DNA from: JAHRAW01 sp965226545 | GTDB taxonomy: Bacteria; Pseudomonadota; Gammaproteobacteria; Arenicellales; Poriferihabitantaceae | Assembly (NCBI GenBank): GCA_965226545.1 | Contig: OZ245364.1 | Location: 2,232,001-2,296,000, forward strand | DNA length: 64,000 nucleotides | Direction of reading: 5' to 3' | Part shown: piece after piece, positions 24,558 through 32,456 of the stretch | Layout of the letters: every line of letters starts with the position of its first letter | Position numbering within the stretch: the first letter of the stretch is position 1 | Program-made: the position numbers and the translations under genes | The notes under the pieces: model-generated | Databases searched by the model: none | What the model was told of the DNA's origin: nothing | The model's input: the letters and a program-made list of their open reading frames with translations, nothing else

Positions 24558-25343
24558 TTACCTTAAAATTGCCAGTAAAGTGGACCCCAACACAGACCCA
24601 CCGCTATCGACCATTTCGCCATTTCCGGCGTCAGCTAATTGTTGTAAATAATTGCGCGTAGCCGAATTATCGCCCACCAAAACCGCGGAAACCACATTGC
24701 CTTCGGTGGACGCAAACCGGCGCGCTTGATTTAATGTCGTGCGGGTTGTGCCAGCGGATGTCACATCATCGGTCACAATAATAATGTATTTGCGTTGCGA
24801 TTCGCTGCGCCAGTTCATTGCAATGGCGGCGGCTAAGGCCAAATCAGTCGCTTCGCCATCCACTGAGTTGTCGCCGCCGCCGATTCCGATTCCACTTTCC
24901 AATGCATTGACAAACTCATTAAGTTTATCGACGTTGGCTTGGTCGGTGATGTCAACAATCGGGTGTTGGGTCAGCGGGCGGTCGTAGTTCGCATCACCAA
25001 ACGCGATGACACCGACACCGACGCTTGGCGCGATTTGACTTAATATCGCACTCAACTCTTTGGTTTGACTTTTGAGTTGGTTGATTTGATCTTCCATGCT
25101 ACCGGTGATGTCCAATGCGATGACAATATCCAACGGCGGCACTTTGATTTCCTTTAACTCGGCTTCACATTGTCTTTTTTCGATTTCGCACATCTGCAAT
25201 CTGCGCACCGCCTCTTCCGGCGTTATATTTGGAAAAAACGGGAACACCACCAACGCGAGCACAATAAACGCGCCCAAGGCACTCGCAAACAAATCCAATG
25301 CGGACATGTTGAAGATGTTGATTTCTCTGTTGCTGCGTTTCAT
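24558..25343 (-). CDS. Membrane-anchored vWA protein with MotB/TolR-like helix
   Basis: 261 residues. The N-terminus (NIFNMSALDLFASALGAF, residues 9-26) opens a single membrane helix (about 15-38) and carries Asp17 at the position where MotB, TolR and ExbD have their ion-binding aspartate. A short coiled stretch with Cys52 and Cys59 leads to a vWA domain (about 70-255) with MIDAS residues DITGS (78-82), a later Thr/Asp (VDGEATDLALA) and VTDDVTS. Topology of MotB-like proteins would put the vWA domain in the periplasm. Its start abuts the stop of the protease-FHA gene, so the two are cotranscribed. Best read as the B-subunit for the TolQ-like protein at 13758-14537, a fusion I do not know from named systems. 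Confidence 0.88.
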   Translation of the reverse strand: MKRSNREINIFNMSALDLFASALGAFIVLALVVFPFFPNITPEEAVRRLQMCEIEKRQCEAELKEIKVPPLDIVIALDITGSMEDQINQLKSQTKELSAILSQIAPSVGVGVIAFGDANYDRPLTQHPIVDITDQANVDKLNEFVNALESGIGIGGGDNSVDGEATDLALAAAIAMNWRSESQRKYIIIVTDDVTSAGTTRTTLNQARRFASTEGNVVSAVLVGDNSATRNYLQQLADAGNGEMVDSGGSVLGSTLLAILR

Positions 25344-26609
25344 TTATGCGTCCCCTTTGGAGGTTTGCAGATCGATTTTGCCGAGGGTAATCATCGCGCC
25401 GACTTTAAATTCGATGCGCGCAAACGGGGCGATTGGCTTGCCGTTCAATTTGGTGCCGTTGGCGGAGTTTACATCCTCAATTTTATAGGTATGGTTTTCA
25501 TAAAACAAACGCACATGGCGGCGTGAGATGCTTGCATCTTCGATTGGCGCATCGACCACATCGGCTTGCCGGCCGATAACGAAGCCGCCGTGCTTTTCAT
25601 CCGCGCCGTTTTGTGGCACGCCGATTTTGACGCGGTTGCCACGCGCATCAAAGCCGGTTAGAAATAATGCGGATTTAATTGCCGGCGATGATTTGCGGCT
25701 TGCGCGCGCCGCCTTTCGCGTTTGGCGCCGCGTTTTGTTTGTGCGGATAACCTCGCTCATTGCTTCGACGGCTTGGATAATTTTTTGACGCGGCCCCTTT
25801 AAGGCAAGAAGCAACGCACAAACGGCGATGATTAATGCGATAAGAATGCCAATGCGCACATCCCAATTCGCCGCGGATTGCGACGCGGCGGGCGGGGTGG
25901 TAGCGGGCACGGCGGACGGGGTAGCGGCAGACGCAACGCATGGGGAATTATTAATGCGCGGATTAACGCCTTTACTTTTTAAGTGGGGAATGGCTTCTTT
26001 GATGTGTGACGCTAAAAACACAACGTTTATTCCCGGGCCATCCACACCTGAGGTATTCACGCCGATTTGCCGTCCACAATCATCCAGCAACGGCCCGCCG
26101 CTGTGGCCGGGATTAATCTTGGCGCTGTGTTGAATCATCGTTAACTTTGTCGGCGGATGCCAAGTGTCGCGTTTAATCAAACTAATGACGCCGTCGGTCG
26201 CGGTCGCCTCAAGAATAAATTCATCATCGGTGTCCGATACGCCCGGATAACCCAACGCCCACACCTTTTCGCCCTTGTTCAGTTTGCCGATGCGCACGAT
26301 AAGCGACGGCAATGCAAGTCCGCTCACTTTTAATAAAGCCAAATCCAACCCTTGCGATTGCCACACCACCGTCGCCTGCAACGGATTGCGCAGATGCTTG
26401 GAGGCAACTTGGATGTCACTCTCGTCGGCAATAACATGATGATTAGTCAACACATACCCACGCGCCACCACCGAACCCGAACCCGAACCCGTGCCCTGCC
26501 CGGTAAAAACCCGCACCACGCTTTTTTCCGCTTCGCTGACATTCATCGCACCGACACTGGGCGAACCAATGAAGGCACTTGCGATAATCGCGTAAATAAA
26601 GCGTTTCAT
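25344..26609 (-). CDS. Membrane trypsin-like (HtrA/Deg-type) protease with FHA domain
   Basis: 421 residues. Signal peptide (1-21), trypsin-like domain (about 25-215) with a full triad: His58 in VLTNHHVIA, Asp89 in GLDLALLKV, Ser170 in NPGHSGGPL. A Pro/Ala/Ser linker and a membrane helix (about 252-271) precede a basic cytoplasmic stretch and an FHA domain (about 325-415; GGFVIGRQADVVDA, SISRRHVRLFY, SANGTKLNG). So a periplasmic protease is tied to a cytoplasmic phosphothreonine reader. No PDZ domain is present, unlike DegP. It is the first gene of the minus-strand island; its catalytically dead sister is the last. Confidence 0.9.
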   Translation of the reverse strand: MKRFIYAIIASAFIGSPSVGAMNVSEAEKSVVRVFTGQGTGSGSGSVVARGYVLTNHHVIADESDIQVASKHLRNPLQATVVWQSQGLDLALLKVSGLALPSLIVRIGKLNKGEKVWALGYPGVSDTDDEFILEATATDGVISLIKRDTWHPPTKLTMIQHSAKINPGHSGGPLLDDCGRQIGVNTSGVDGPGINVVFLASHIKEAIPHLKSKGVNPRINNSPCVASAATPSAVPATTPPAASQSAANWDVRIGILIALIIAVCALLLALKGPRQKIIQAVEAMSEVIRTNKTRRQTRKAARASRKSSPAIKSALFLTGFDARGNRVKIGVPQNGADEKHGGFVIGRQADVVDAPIEDASISRRHVRLFYENHTYKIEDVNSANGTKLNGKPIAPFARIEFKVGAMITLGKIDLQTSKGDA

Positions 26610-26664
26610 TATTCGTTAACTCAAAAGAAGGTTAGTAGTGTCTGCTATGCATTATAGCCGCGCA

Positions 26665-27360
26665 TTACGCCGCCCGCACCACCACCAAATCCCAAACCGC
26701 ATGCCCCAACTTAACCCCGCGTCGTTCAAACTTCGTCATCGGGCGGTTTGGGCGTGCGATAAATCCGTTCGCGGGAATATTAAATGCAGCAGAGTCGGCG
26801 AATACTTGCAGCGCGTGTTCGGCATAGGGTTGCCAATCGGTTGCGAAGTGCAACGTGCCGCCGGGTTGCAGGCGGTCGGCGGCGAGGTTGGTGAAGGTGG
26901 GTTGGATTAGTCGGCGTTTGTGGTGTTTTTTTTTCGGCCAGGGGTCGGGGAAGTAGAGGTGGATGGCGGCGAGGGATTGTGGCGCCATCGCTTGCAGGAG
27001 TTGTACGCCGTCTTGGCGCGCGATGCGGATGTTGGTTAATTGGCGGGCGTGTATTTCGATGAGTAATCTGCCGATGCCGGGGCGATGCACTTCGGCGCCG
27101 AGGAAATTGTATTCGGGGTGTTGTTCGGCGAGTTGGGTTAATGCGCCGCCGTCGCCGAAGCCGATTTCCAAATGCAGCGGCGCGCGGCGGGTGAAAAATG
27201 ATTGTGGGTCGATGGGCACGGCGGCAGGCTCTACACCGTATATCGGCAGCAATTGTTGCAGCGCGCGGCGTTGTGCGTCGGTCAACCGCCCTTCGCGCAA
27301 TACATAACTGCGCGGTGCGCGCCCGATGTTCGGTTTGCGCAGTGTGGTTGGTTCGCTCAT
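26665..27360 (-). CDS. trmB: tRNA (guanine-N7-)-methyltransferase
   Basis: SAM-dependent enzyme that makes m7G46 in the variable loop of tRNAs. The 231-residue product has LHLEIGFGDGGALTQLA (SAM-binding), NFLGAEVHRPGIGRLL, and the family signature YFPDPWPKKKHHKRRL, with FATDWQPYAEH near the end. The start at 27360 (MSEPTTLRKPNIGR) gives the usual basic N-terminus with RSYVLREGRLT. It follows the djlA-like gene by 13 bases on the same strand and is probably cotranscribed with it. Confidence 0.95.
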   Translation of the reverse strand: MSEPTTLRKPNIGRAPRSYVLREGRLTDAQRRALQQLLPIYGVEPAAVPIDPQSFFTRRAPLHLEIGFGDGGALTQLAEQHPEYNFLGAEVHRPGIGRLLIEIHARQLTNIRIARQDGVQLLQAMAPQSLAAIHLYFPDPWPKKKHHKRRLIQPTFTNLAADRLQPGGTLHFATDWQPYAEHALQVFADSAAFNIPANGFIARPNRPMTKFERRGVKLGHAVWDLVVVRAA

Positions 27361-27373
27361 CGGGTTGCGCGCG

Positions 27374-28147
27374 TCATCGATGGTCGCGCGAATCTTTTAT
27401 GCATTCCCAAGCGTCTCGAATCTCGGCGGTTTTTTGATTGGCGAGTTTAATCATCTCTTCGGGCAATCCTTTGGCGACCAATTTGTCCGGGTGATGTTGG
27501 CTAATCAAACGCCGATACGCTTTGCGCGCGTCGACTAACGATGCATTCGGTGCGACGCCGAGGATGCGGCGCGCATCGGCAATATGCATTTTTGCGCCGC
27601 GCTGTTGGCTGTTGCCGGCGCCGCGCATCATATTAATGAGTCGCTCGAGTTCATCGGCGGCGACACCGAGCGCGTTTGCCGCGCGTTGCAACAGTTGGTT
27701 TTCCTCCGGCGCGATGCGTCCGTCGGCAAGCGCGGCGTGAATTTGTATCTCGATAAACACTCGAATCAAATTGCGCCGCGCGCCGCATTCATCGTGCAAC
27801 TGCGCCAGCACCGCATCGACATCGAACCCGGCGCGCTTGCCTTCATTAAACAACTTGCGCGCCAATGTGCGTTGTTGTTCATTTAACTGCATCTTTTGCA
27901 TCACCTGATTGGCGAGCGCAATTTCATCATGGGTAACTTGTCCGTCGGCTTTGGCGATGCGCCCCATCACCGCAAAGGTTGCGGTAAAAAACGCCGCTTG
28001 AATGCGTTCCTGCGCACCGCCCGAATGGTGCGTCGAACCCAGCCCTTGGTCGAATCCATGCCCCAACGCCGCGCCCAACAATGCGCCAATCGGCCCGCTG
28101 AGCATAAACCCAAACGCCCCGCCGATAAGTTTTCCCCACCACGCCAT
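27374..28147 (-). CDS. djlA: DjlA-like membrane co-chaperone (TerB + J domain)
   Basis: 257 residues. Opens with a glycine-rich membrane-inserting segment (WWGKLIGGAFGFMLSGPIG...), followed by a TerB-like helical domain (about 55-180; TATFAVMGRIAKADGQVT, LADGRIAPEEN) and a C-terminal J domain (about 190-257) with HHPDKLVAKG, which contains the HPD triad that stimulates DnaK. This is the architecture of DjlA. It acts at the cytoplasmic face of the inner membrane with DnaK. trmB follows 13 bases downstream. Confidence 0.92.
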   Translation of the reverse strand: MAWWGKLIGGAFGFMLSGPIGALLGAALGHGFDQGLGSTHHSGGAQERIQAAFFTATFAVMGRIAKADGQVTHDEIALANQVMQKMQLNEQQRTLARKLFNEGKRAGFDVDAVLAQLHDECGARRNLIRVFIEIQIHAALADGRIAPEENQLLQRAANALGVAADELERLINMMRGAGNSQQRGAKMHIADARRILGVAPNASLVDARKAYRRLISQHHPDKLVAKGLPEEMIKLANQKTAEIRDAWECIKDSRDHR

Positions 28148-28349
28148 CGTTGATTTTTTATGCAGTGTTGTTGCGGGTTGCGGTCGTGGATTGTGGTTGG
28201 TGAATTGTGTTGTTAATAATGTTGATGAACTTTGATGAACTTTGATTGTTGTTTGCGGTTATTAATTGCGCGCGGACATCGATGGTAAAAGTGGCGACGG
28301 TAAAAACGCTAAACCGCTTTGACAACCATCAACAATTTTATAAACAAAA

Positions 28350-28424
28350 TGGAGCGGGCGAACGGAATCGAACCGTCATCTTGAGTATGGGAAACTCAGG
28401 TAATAACCATTATACGACGCCCGC
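28350..28424 (-). tRNA. tRNA-Gly (anticodon CCC)
   Basis: On the minus strand the sequence begins GCGGGCG (28424-28418) and closes with CGCCCGC (28360-28354), a perfect 7-bp acceptor stem; discriminator U, then an encoded CCA (28352-28350). The anticodon stem TGAGT/ACTCA encloses TTCCCAT, giving anticodon CCC. The T-arm has GACGG-TTCGATT-CCGTT. D-arm contains TATAATGGTTATTA. It stands alone between djlA and the thiolase gene. Confidence 0.93.
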
Positions 28425-28608
28425 CGCGGACATCATCCAACACCATCAGCGTCAGTATAACGCAAGCACCGCGCGCGCATTTTTGTTTATTGATTCATTT
28501 ATAATGGCGCACTGCACAACTTACCGCAAACCATTAAACCCAAGCGCAACCCAAGTGCACACTAAGCGCACGCTAAGCGCGACCCAACCGCATCCCAACA
28601 TAACCAAC

Positions 28609-30024
28609 ATGCAAAACGGCCGCAAAGTTTACTTGATTGACGGATGCCGCACGCCGTTCTTAAAGGCGCGCGGCGCGCCCGGCGCGTTTTCCGCGGCCGA
28701 TTTGGCGGTAGTTTGCGGTCGCCCGTTGTTGGCGCGGCAATCGTTTTTGCCGAGTGCGTTGGATGAAGTCATCCTCGGCTGCGTCGCCGCCGACGCCGAC
28801 GAAGCCAACATCGCGCGCATCGCCGCATTGCGCATCGGCTGCGGCGATAAAGTGCCGGCGTGGACGGTCGCGCGCAATTGCGCAAGCGGCATGCAGGCGG
28901 TGGACAGCGCGGCGATTGACATCGCCTGCGGGCGCGCCGAGTTGGTGTTGGCCGGCGGCGTCGAAGCGATGAGCCGCGCGCCGTTGTTGTTCAGCCGCGC
29001 ATTCGTTGCATGGCTGGCGACTTGGCAACGCGCCAACTGGCGCGGCAAATTGCGCGCGCTCGGACAACTGTCGCCGTCGTCATTGGCGCCGGTGATTGGC
29101 TTGCTTAAAGGCTTGACCGACCCGGTGGTCGGTTTATCGATGGGACAAACCGCCGAAAAAATCGCGCATCGATTCGACATCACGCGCGAAGCGATGGATG
29201 CGTTTGCGGTGCGCAGCCATGAACGATTGGCAAGCGCCATCGACGCCGGCATACTCGCCGATGAAATCACGCCGATAGTCGACACCGGCGGCAAGGCATA
29301 CCTCGAGGACGGCGGTTTGCGCCGCAACACCGGCATCGACGACTTGGCAAAGTTGCGCCCGGTATTCGACCGACCGGTCGGCAAGATTACCGCCGGCAAC
29401 AGCGCGCAGATAACCGACGGTTGCGCGTGGCTGTTGTTGGCAAGCGAACGCGCCGTCGCAAAATACAACTTGCGCGCGCGCGCCGAAATCATCGACTGCA
29501 ATTGGGCTGCGCTCGACCCCGCGCAAATGGGATTGGGCCCGGTGCATGCGGTCACGCCGATGTTGCAGCGCAATCGAATTGCGCGCGACGACATCGACTA
29601 TTGGGAAATCAACGAAGCCTTCGCCGCACAAGTGCTCGCCTGTTTGGCCGCATGGCGCGATGATGATTATTGTCGCGATGAATTAAATTTGCCGCATGCC
29701 TTCGGTGAATTGGATGAATCGCGTTTGAATCTGCACGGCGGCGGCGTCAGCCTCGGCCATCCGGTCGGCGCCAGCGGTGCGCGCATTGTGTTGCATGCAT
29801 TGCATACCCTCGAACAACATCATTGGCAACGCGCGGTCGCAACGCTATGCATCGGCGGCGGACAAGGCGGCGCGATGTTGATTGAACGAATCGAAACCTC
29901 TGCGACGCGACGCGGCGATTCGCAAAGTGATTCGCAACACGGTATGCAAAGTGAATCACGAAGTAACTCGCGAAGTGACTCGCAAACGGATGAAGTGCGC
30001 GCGACTCACTCTGTAAACGAATGA
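28609..30024 (+). CDS. Acetyl-CoA acyltransferase (thiolase, FadI/FadA type)
   Basis: Cleaves 3-ketoacyl-CoA with CoA in the last step of beta-oxidation. ATG at 28609 gives MQNGRKVYLIDGCRTPFLKA, the thiolase N-terminus; the frame upstream runs through a tRNA and is not coding. Catalytic Cys91 in NCASGMQAV, the NEAF motif (YWEINEAFAAQ), the His motif GGGVSLGHPVGASGARI and the second Cys in CIGGGQGGAM are all present. The length before the tail (about 432) fits FadI better than FadA. The final 39 residues are a Ser/Asn/Asp/Arg/Gln low-complexity tail from AAGTGA/CTCG-type repeats and are not part of the fold. The next gene encodes the partner enzyme. Confidence 0.92.
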   Translation: MQNGRKVYLIDGCRTPFLKARGAPGAFSAADLAVVCGRPLLARQSFLPSALDEVILGCVAADADEANIARIAALRIGCGDKVPAWTVARNCASGMQAVDSAAIDIACGRAELVLAGGVEAMSRAPLLFSRAFVAWLATWQRANWRGKLRALGQLSPSSLAPVIGLLKGLTDPVVGLSMGQTAEKIAHRFDITREAMDAFAVRSHERLASAIDAGILADEITPIVDTGGKAYLEDGGLRRNTGIDDLAKLRPVFDRPVGKITAGNSAQITDGCAWLLLASERAVAKYNLRARAEIIDCNWAALDPAQMGLGPVHAVTPMLQRNRIARDDIDYWEINEAFAAQVLACLAAWRDDDYCRDELNLPHAFGELDESRLNLHGGGVSLGHPVGASGARIVLHALHTLEQHHWQRAVATLCIGGGQGGAMLIERIETSATRRGDSQSDSQHGMQSESRSNSRSDSQTDEVRATHSVNE

Positions 30025-30142
30025 ATCGATTCGAACATCGATTCGAACATTGGCGAATGCGACATTGTTTACATTGCGTACAGTGTATCGGCAACGCCGC
30101 GCAATCCCACCAACCCATTAACACATCAACCGCATCAATCGA

Positions 30143-32248
30143 ATGAACGAACTTAATAATTGGCGGATGCAAACTTGGTCGACGTTTGCCGACGGCGAGG
30201 TGTGTGTGTTGACGATGGATTGCCCCGACACTTCGCAAAATGTGTTGTCGGCGCGCGCCTTGCGTGAATTAAACGATGCGCTCGCTGAAATCGAAAACGC
30301 CGCGCCGAGTGCGCTGTTGATTCAATCGGGCAAGACCAACGGTTTTATTGTCGGCGCCGATGTCGGCGAATTCGGCGCATTGACCGATGAACAACAAGCG
30401 CTGCAATTGTTGGACGAAGCGCATCGCGTGTTCGACCGTTTGGCCGCCCTGCCGATGCCGACGATTGCGTTAATTAACGGTCATTGCCTCGGCGGCGGAT
30501 TGGAGTTGGCGTTGGCGTGCGATTATCGCGTGGCCATCGATGCGCCGACGATTCGCATCGGGTTGCCCGAAGTGTTGCTCGGCATTCATCCGGGCTTTGG
30601 CGGCAGCGTGCGATTGCTCGATGTAATCGGCGTACGCGCCGGCTTGCCGTTGATGTTGGCCGGTCGCACGCTTTCACCCAAACGCGCCGCGCGCCTTGGA
30701 CTGATTGATTACGCCGCGCCCGAACGACAATTTTTGCCGACCGCGCGTTATCTGATGGAACGCAAACCGCGAGTGCGGCGCATCAAAGCATGGCGACGGT
30801 TTTGCATGAACAACGCGGCGACGCGGGTAATTCTCGGCAAAATCATGCATGCAAAATTGCGCGCGCGCGTGCATCCGCAACATTATCCCGCGCCGTATGC
30901 ATTGCTGGAATTATGGCGCACCTGCGGCGGCAATCGCCGCGCGATGATGCGCGCCGAACGACGTTCGGTTGCGAAACTCATTAATACGCCAACTTCGCGC
31001 AACTTGGTGCGCGTGTTTTTTCTGCGCGAGGCGTTAACCGCTGCCGGCAAAACTTCGAATGTGACTTCGATTGATGCATCGAACCAAACGTCGAATCAAA
31101 CGTCGAACAAACCATCGAATCAAACAACAACGGAATCGTTGCAACGCGTACACATCATCGGCGCCGGCGTGATGGGCGGCGACATCGCCGCGTGGTGCGC
31201 ATTGCGCGGCATGCAAGTTAGTTTGCACGACCGTCATCTCGATGCCTTGGGCGCGGCGCGCGCGCGTGCGCATCAATTGTTTACGCGCAAACTCGATTCG
31301 AAATTATTGGCGGCGCGCGCATTGGACCGGTTAAGCATCGATGTCGCCGGCGACGGTGCGCGCCGCGCCGATGTGATTATCGAAGCGATTGTCGAAGATG
31401 TCGACGCCAAGCGCGCGTTGTTTGATGAAGTGCAAACCATCGCGCGCGCCGATGCATTGCTGGCGACCAACACTTCGGCGATTGAACTCGGCGCGTTGCG
31501 CCAATCGCTCGACGACCCCGGGCGATTGGTCGGGCTGCATTTTTTTAATCCGGTCGCCAAGATGCAGTTGATTGAAGTCATCGGCGACGCACAAACCCGC
31601 GTTGGCGAACTCGAGCGCGCTTGTCGATTTGCATTGGCGATTGGTCGGCTGCCGTTGCGCGTCACATCCGCGCCGGGCTTTTTGGTTAACCGCGCGCTCG
31701 CGCCGTATTTATTGGAGGCGGTTGCATTGCTCGACGAAGGCGTGCCATGCACCTTAATCGACCGCGCCGCGTTCGACCTCGGCATGCCAATCGGCCCAAT
31801 GATGTTGGCGGACACGATTGGCTTGGATGTTTGCCTGCAGGTTGCGCGGCAATTGCACGGTGATGCGCCGATGATTGAAACGCTGCAGCAACGCGTCGCG
31901 CGCGGGCATCTCGGGCGCAAAAGCGGACAGGGATTTTATCGGTGGCGCGCCAACCGCGCACAACCCGAATCGATTCGCGGCGCACCGCCGCCGGGCGCCG
32001 CCGAACGATTGCTGTTCGCCTTCCTTAACGAAGCGGTCGCCTGCTGGCACGACAAATTGGTCGACAACGCCGACTTGCTCGATGCCGGCATGGTGTTCGG
32101 CGCCGGCTTTGCGCCGCATTTGGGCGGGCCAATGCACCACATCGCCGCACAAGGCGGCGACAATATGCTGTGGCGATTAACCGCATTGCAAGACACACAC
32201 GGCGACCGTTTTAAACCGCATGCCGGTTGGCGGCAATTGACCAATTGA
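30143..32248 (+). CDS. Bifunctional enoyl-CoA hydratase/3-hydroxyacyl-CoA dehydrogenase (FadJ/FadB type)
   Basis: Alpha subunit of the beta-oxidation complex, 701 residues. Hydratase half (1-300): FIVGADVGEFGAL, ALINGHCLGGGLELALACDYR, GLPEVLLGIHPGFGGSVRL with the two catalytic Glu positions. Dehydrogenase half (335-700): VHIIGAGVMGGDIAAWCALRG (NAD site), LHFFNPVAKMQLIEVI with the catalytic His, GFLVNRALAPYL, GRKSGQGFYRW. Between the halves, residues about 304-333 are an Asn/Thr/Ser repeat (TSNQTSNQTSNKPSNQ), again an in-frame simple-repeat insertion. It follows the thiolase gene by 118 bp on the same strand. FadJ is the more likely assignment given the thiolase length. Confidence 0.92.
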   Translation: MNELNNWRMQTWSTFADGEVCVLTMDCPDTSQNVLSARALRELNDALAEIENAAPSALLIQSGKTNGFIVGADVGEFGALTDEQQALQLLDEAHRVFDRLAALPMPTIALINGHCLGGGLELALACDYRVAIDAPTIRIGLPEVLLGIHPGFGGSVRLLDVIGVRAGLPLMLAGRTLSPKRAARLGLIDYAAPERQFLPTARYLMERKPRVRRIKAWRRFCMNNAATRVILGKIMHAKLRARVHPQHYPAPYALLELWRTCGGNRRAMMRAERRSVAKLINTPTSRNLVRVFFLREALTAAGKTSNVTSIDASNQTSNQTSNKPSNQTTTESLQRVHIIGAGVMGGDIAAWCALRGMQVSLHDRHLDALGAARARAHQLFTRKLDSKLLAARALDRLSIDVAGDGARRADVIIEAIVEDVDAKRALFDEVQTIARADALLATNTSAIELGALRQSLDDPGRLVGLHFFNPVAKMQLIEVIGDAQTRVGELERACRFALAIGRLPLRVTSAPGFLVNRALAPYLLEAVALLDEGVPCTLIDRAAFDLGMPIGPMMLADTIGLDVCLQVARQLHGDAPMIETLQQRVARGHLGRKSGQGFYRWRANRAQPESIRGAPPPGAAERLLFAFLNEAVACWHDKLVDNADLLDAGMVFGAGFAPHLGGPMHHIAAQGGDNMLWRLTALQDTHGDRFKPHAGWRQLTN

Positions 32249-32405
32249 TTGATTAACTGATTGTCGATTTGTATTGCACTACATTGCGCGCGCGATGAAC
32301 GATGCAAGTTGTGCGTGACGCGATGAACAATGCGAGTTGTGCGCAAATTAAACAACGATGGCGCAAGCGACGAGTCCCCACCCACACATCGCGCCGCAAA
32401 ATTTG

Positions 32406-32411
32406 TATAAT
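32406..32411 (+). promoter_or_regulatory. Possible -10 element for asd
   Basis: TATAAT about 50 bases upstream of the asd start. No good -35 at the right spacing is visible, so support is modest. Confidence 0.4.
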
Positions 32412-32456
32412 GCGCCCTGCCCCCTTAATGAAACGTCATTAATTAACGTAACGCGC

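Noticed and set aside
10922..26609. Type VI secretion regulatory locus
   Set aside because: Kinase, PP2C and FHA genes suggest PpkA/PppA/Fha, but no tss or tag structural gene is present and the protease and TolQ-like parts are foreign to it.
10922..26609. Zorya anti-phage system
   Set aside because: An A/B channel pair is present, but I see no ZorC, ZorD helicase/nuclease or ZorE, and the B-subunit has a vWA instead of an OmpA-like domain.
28246..28608. N-terminal extension of the thiolase
   Set aside because: The extended frame runs through a minus-strand tRNA-Gly gene and has no thiolase-like residues; the ATG at 28609 matches the family start.
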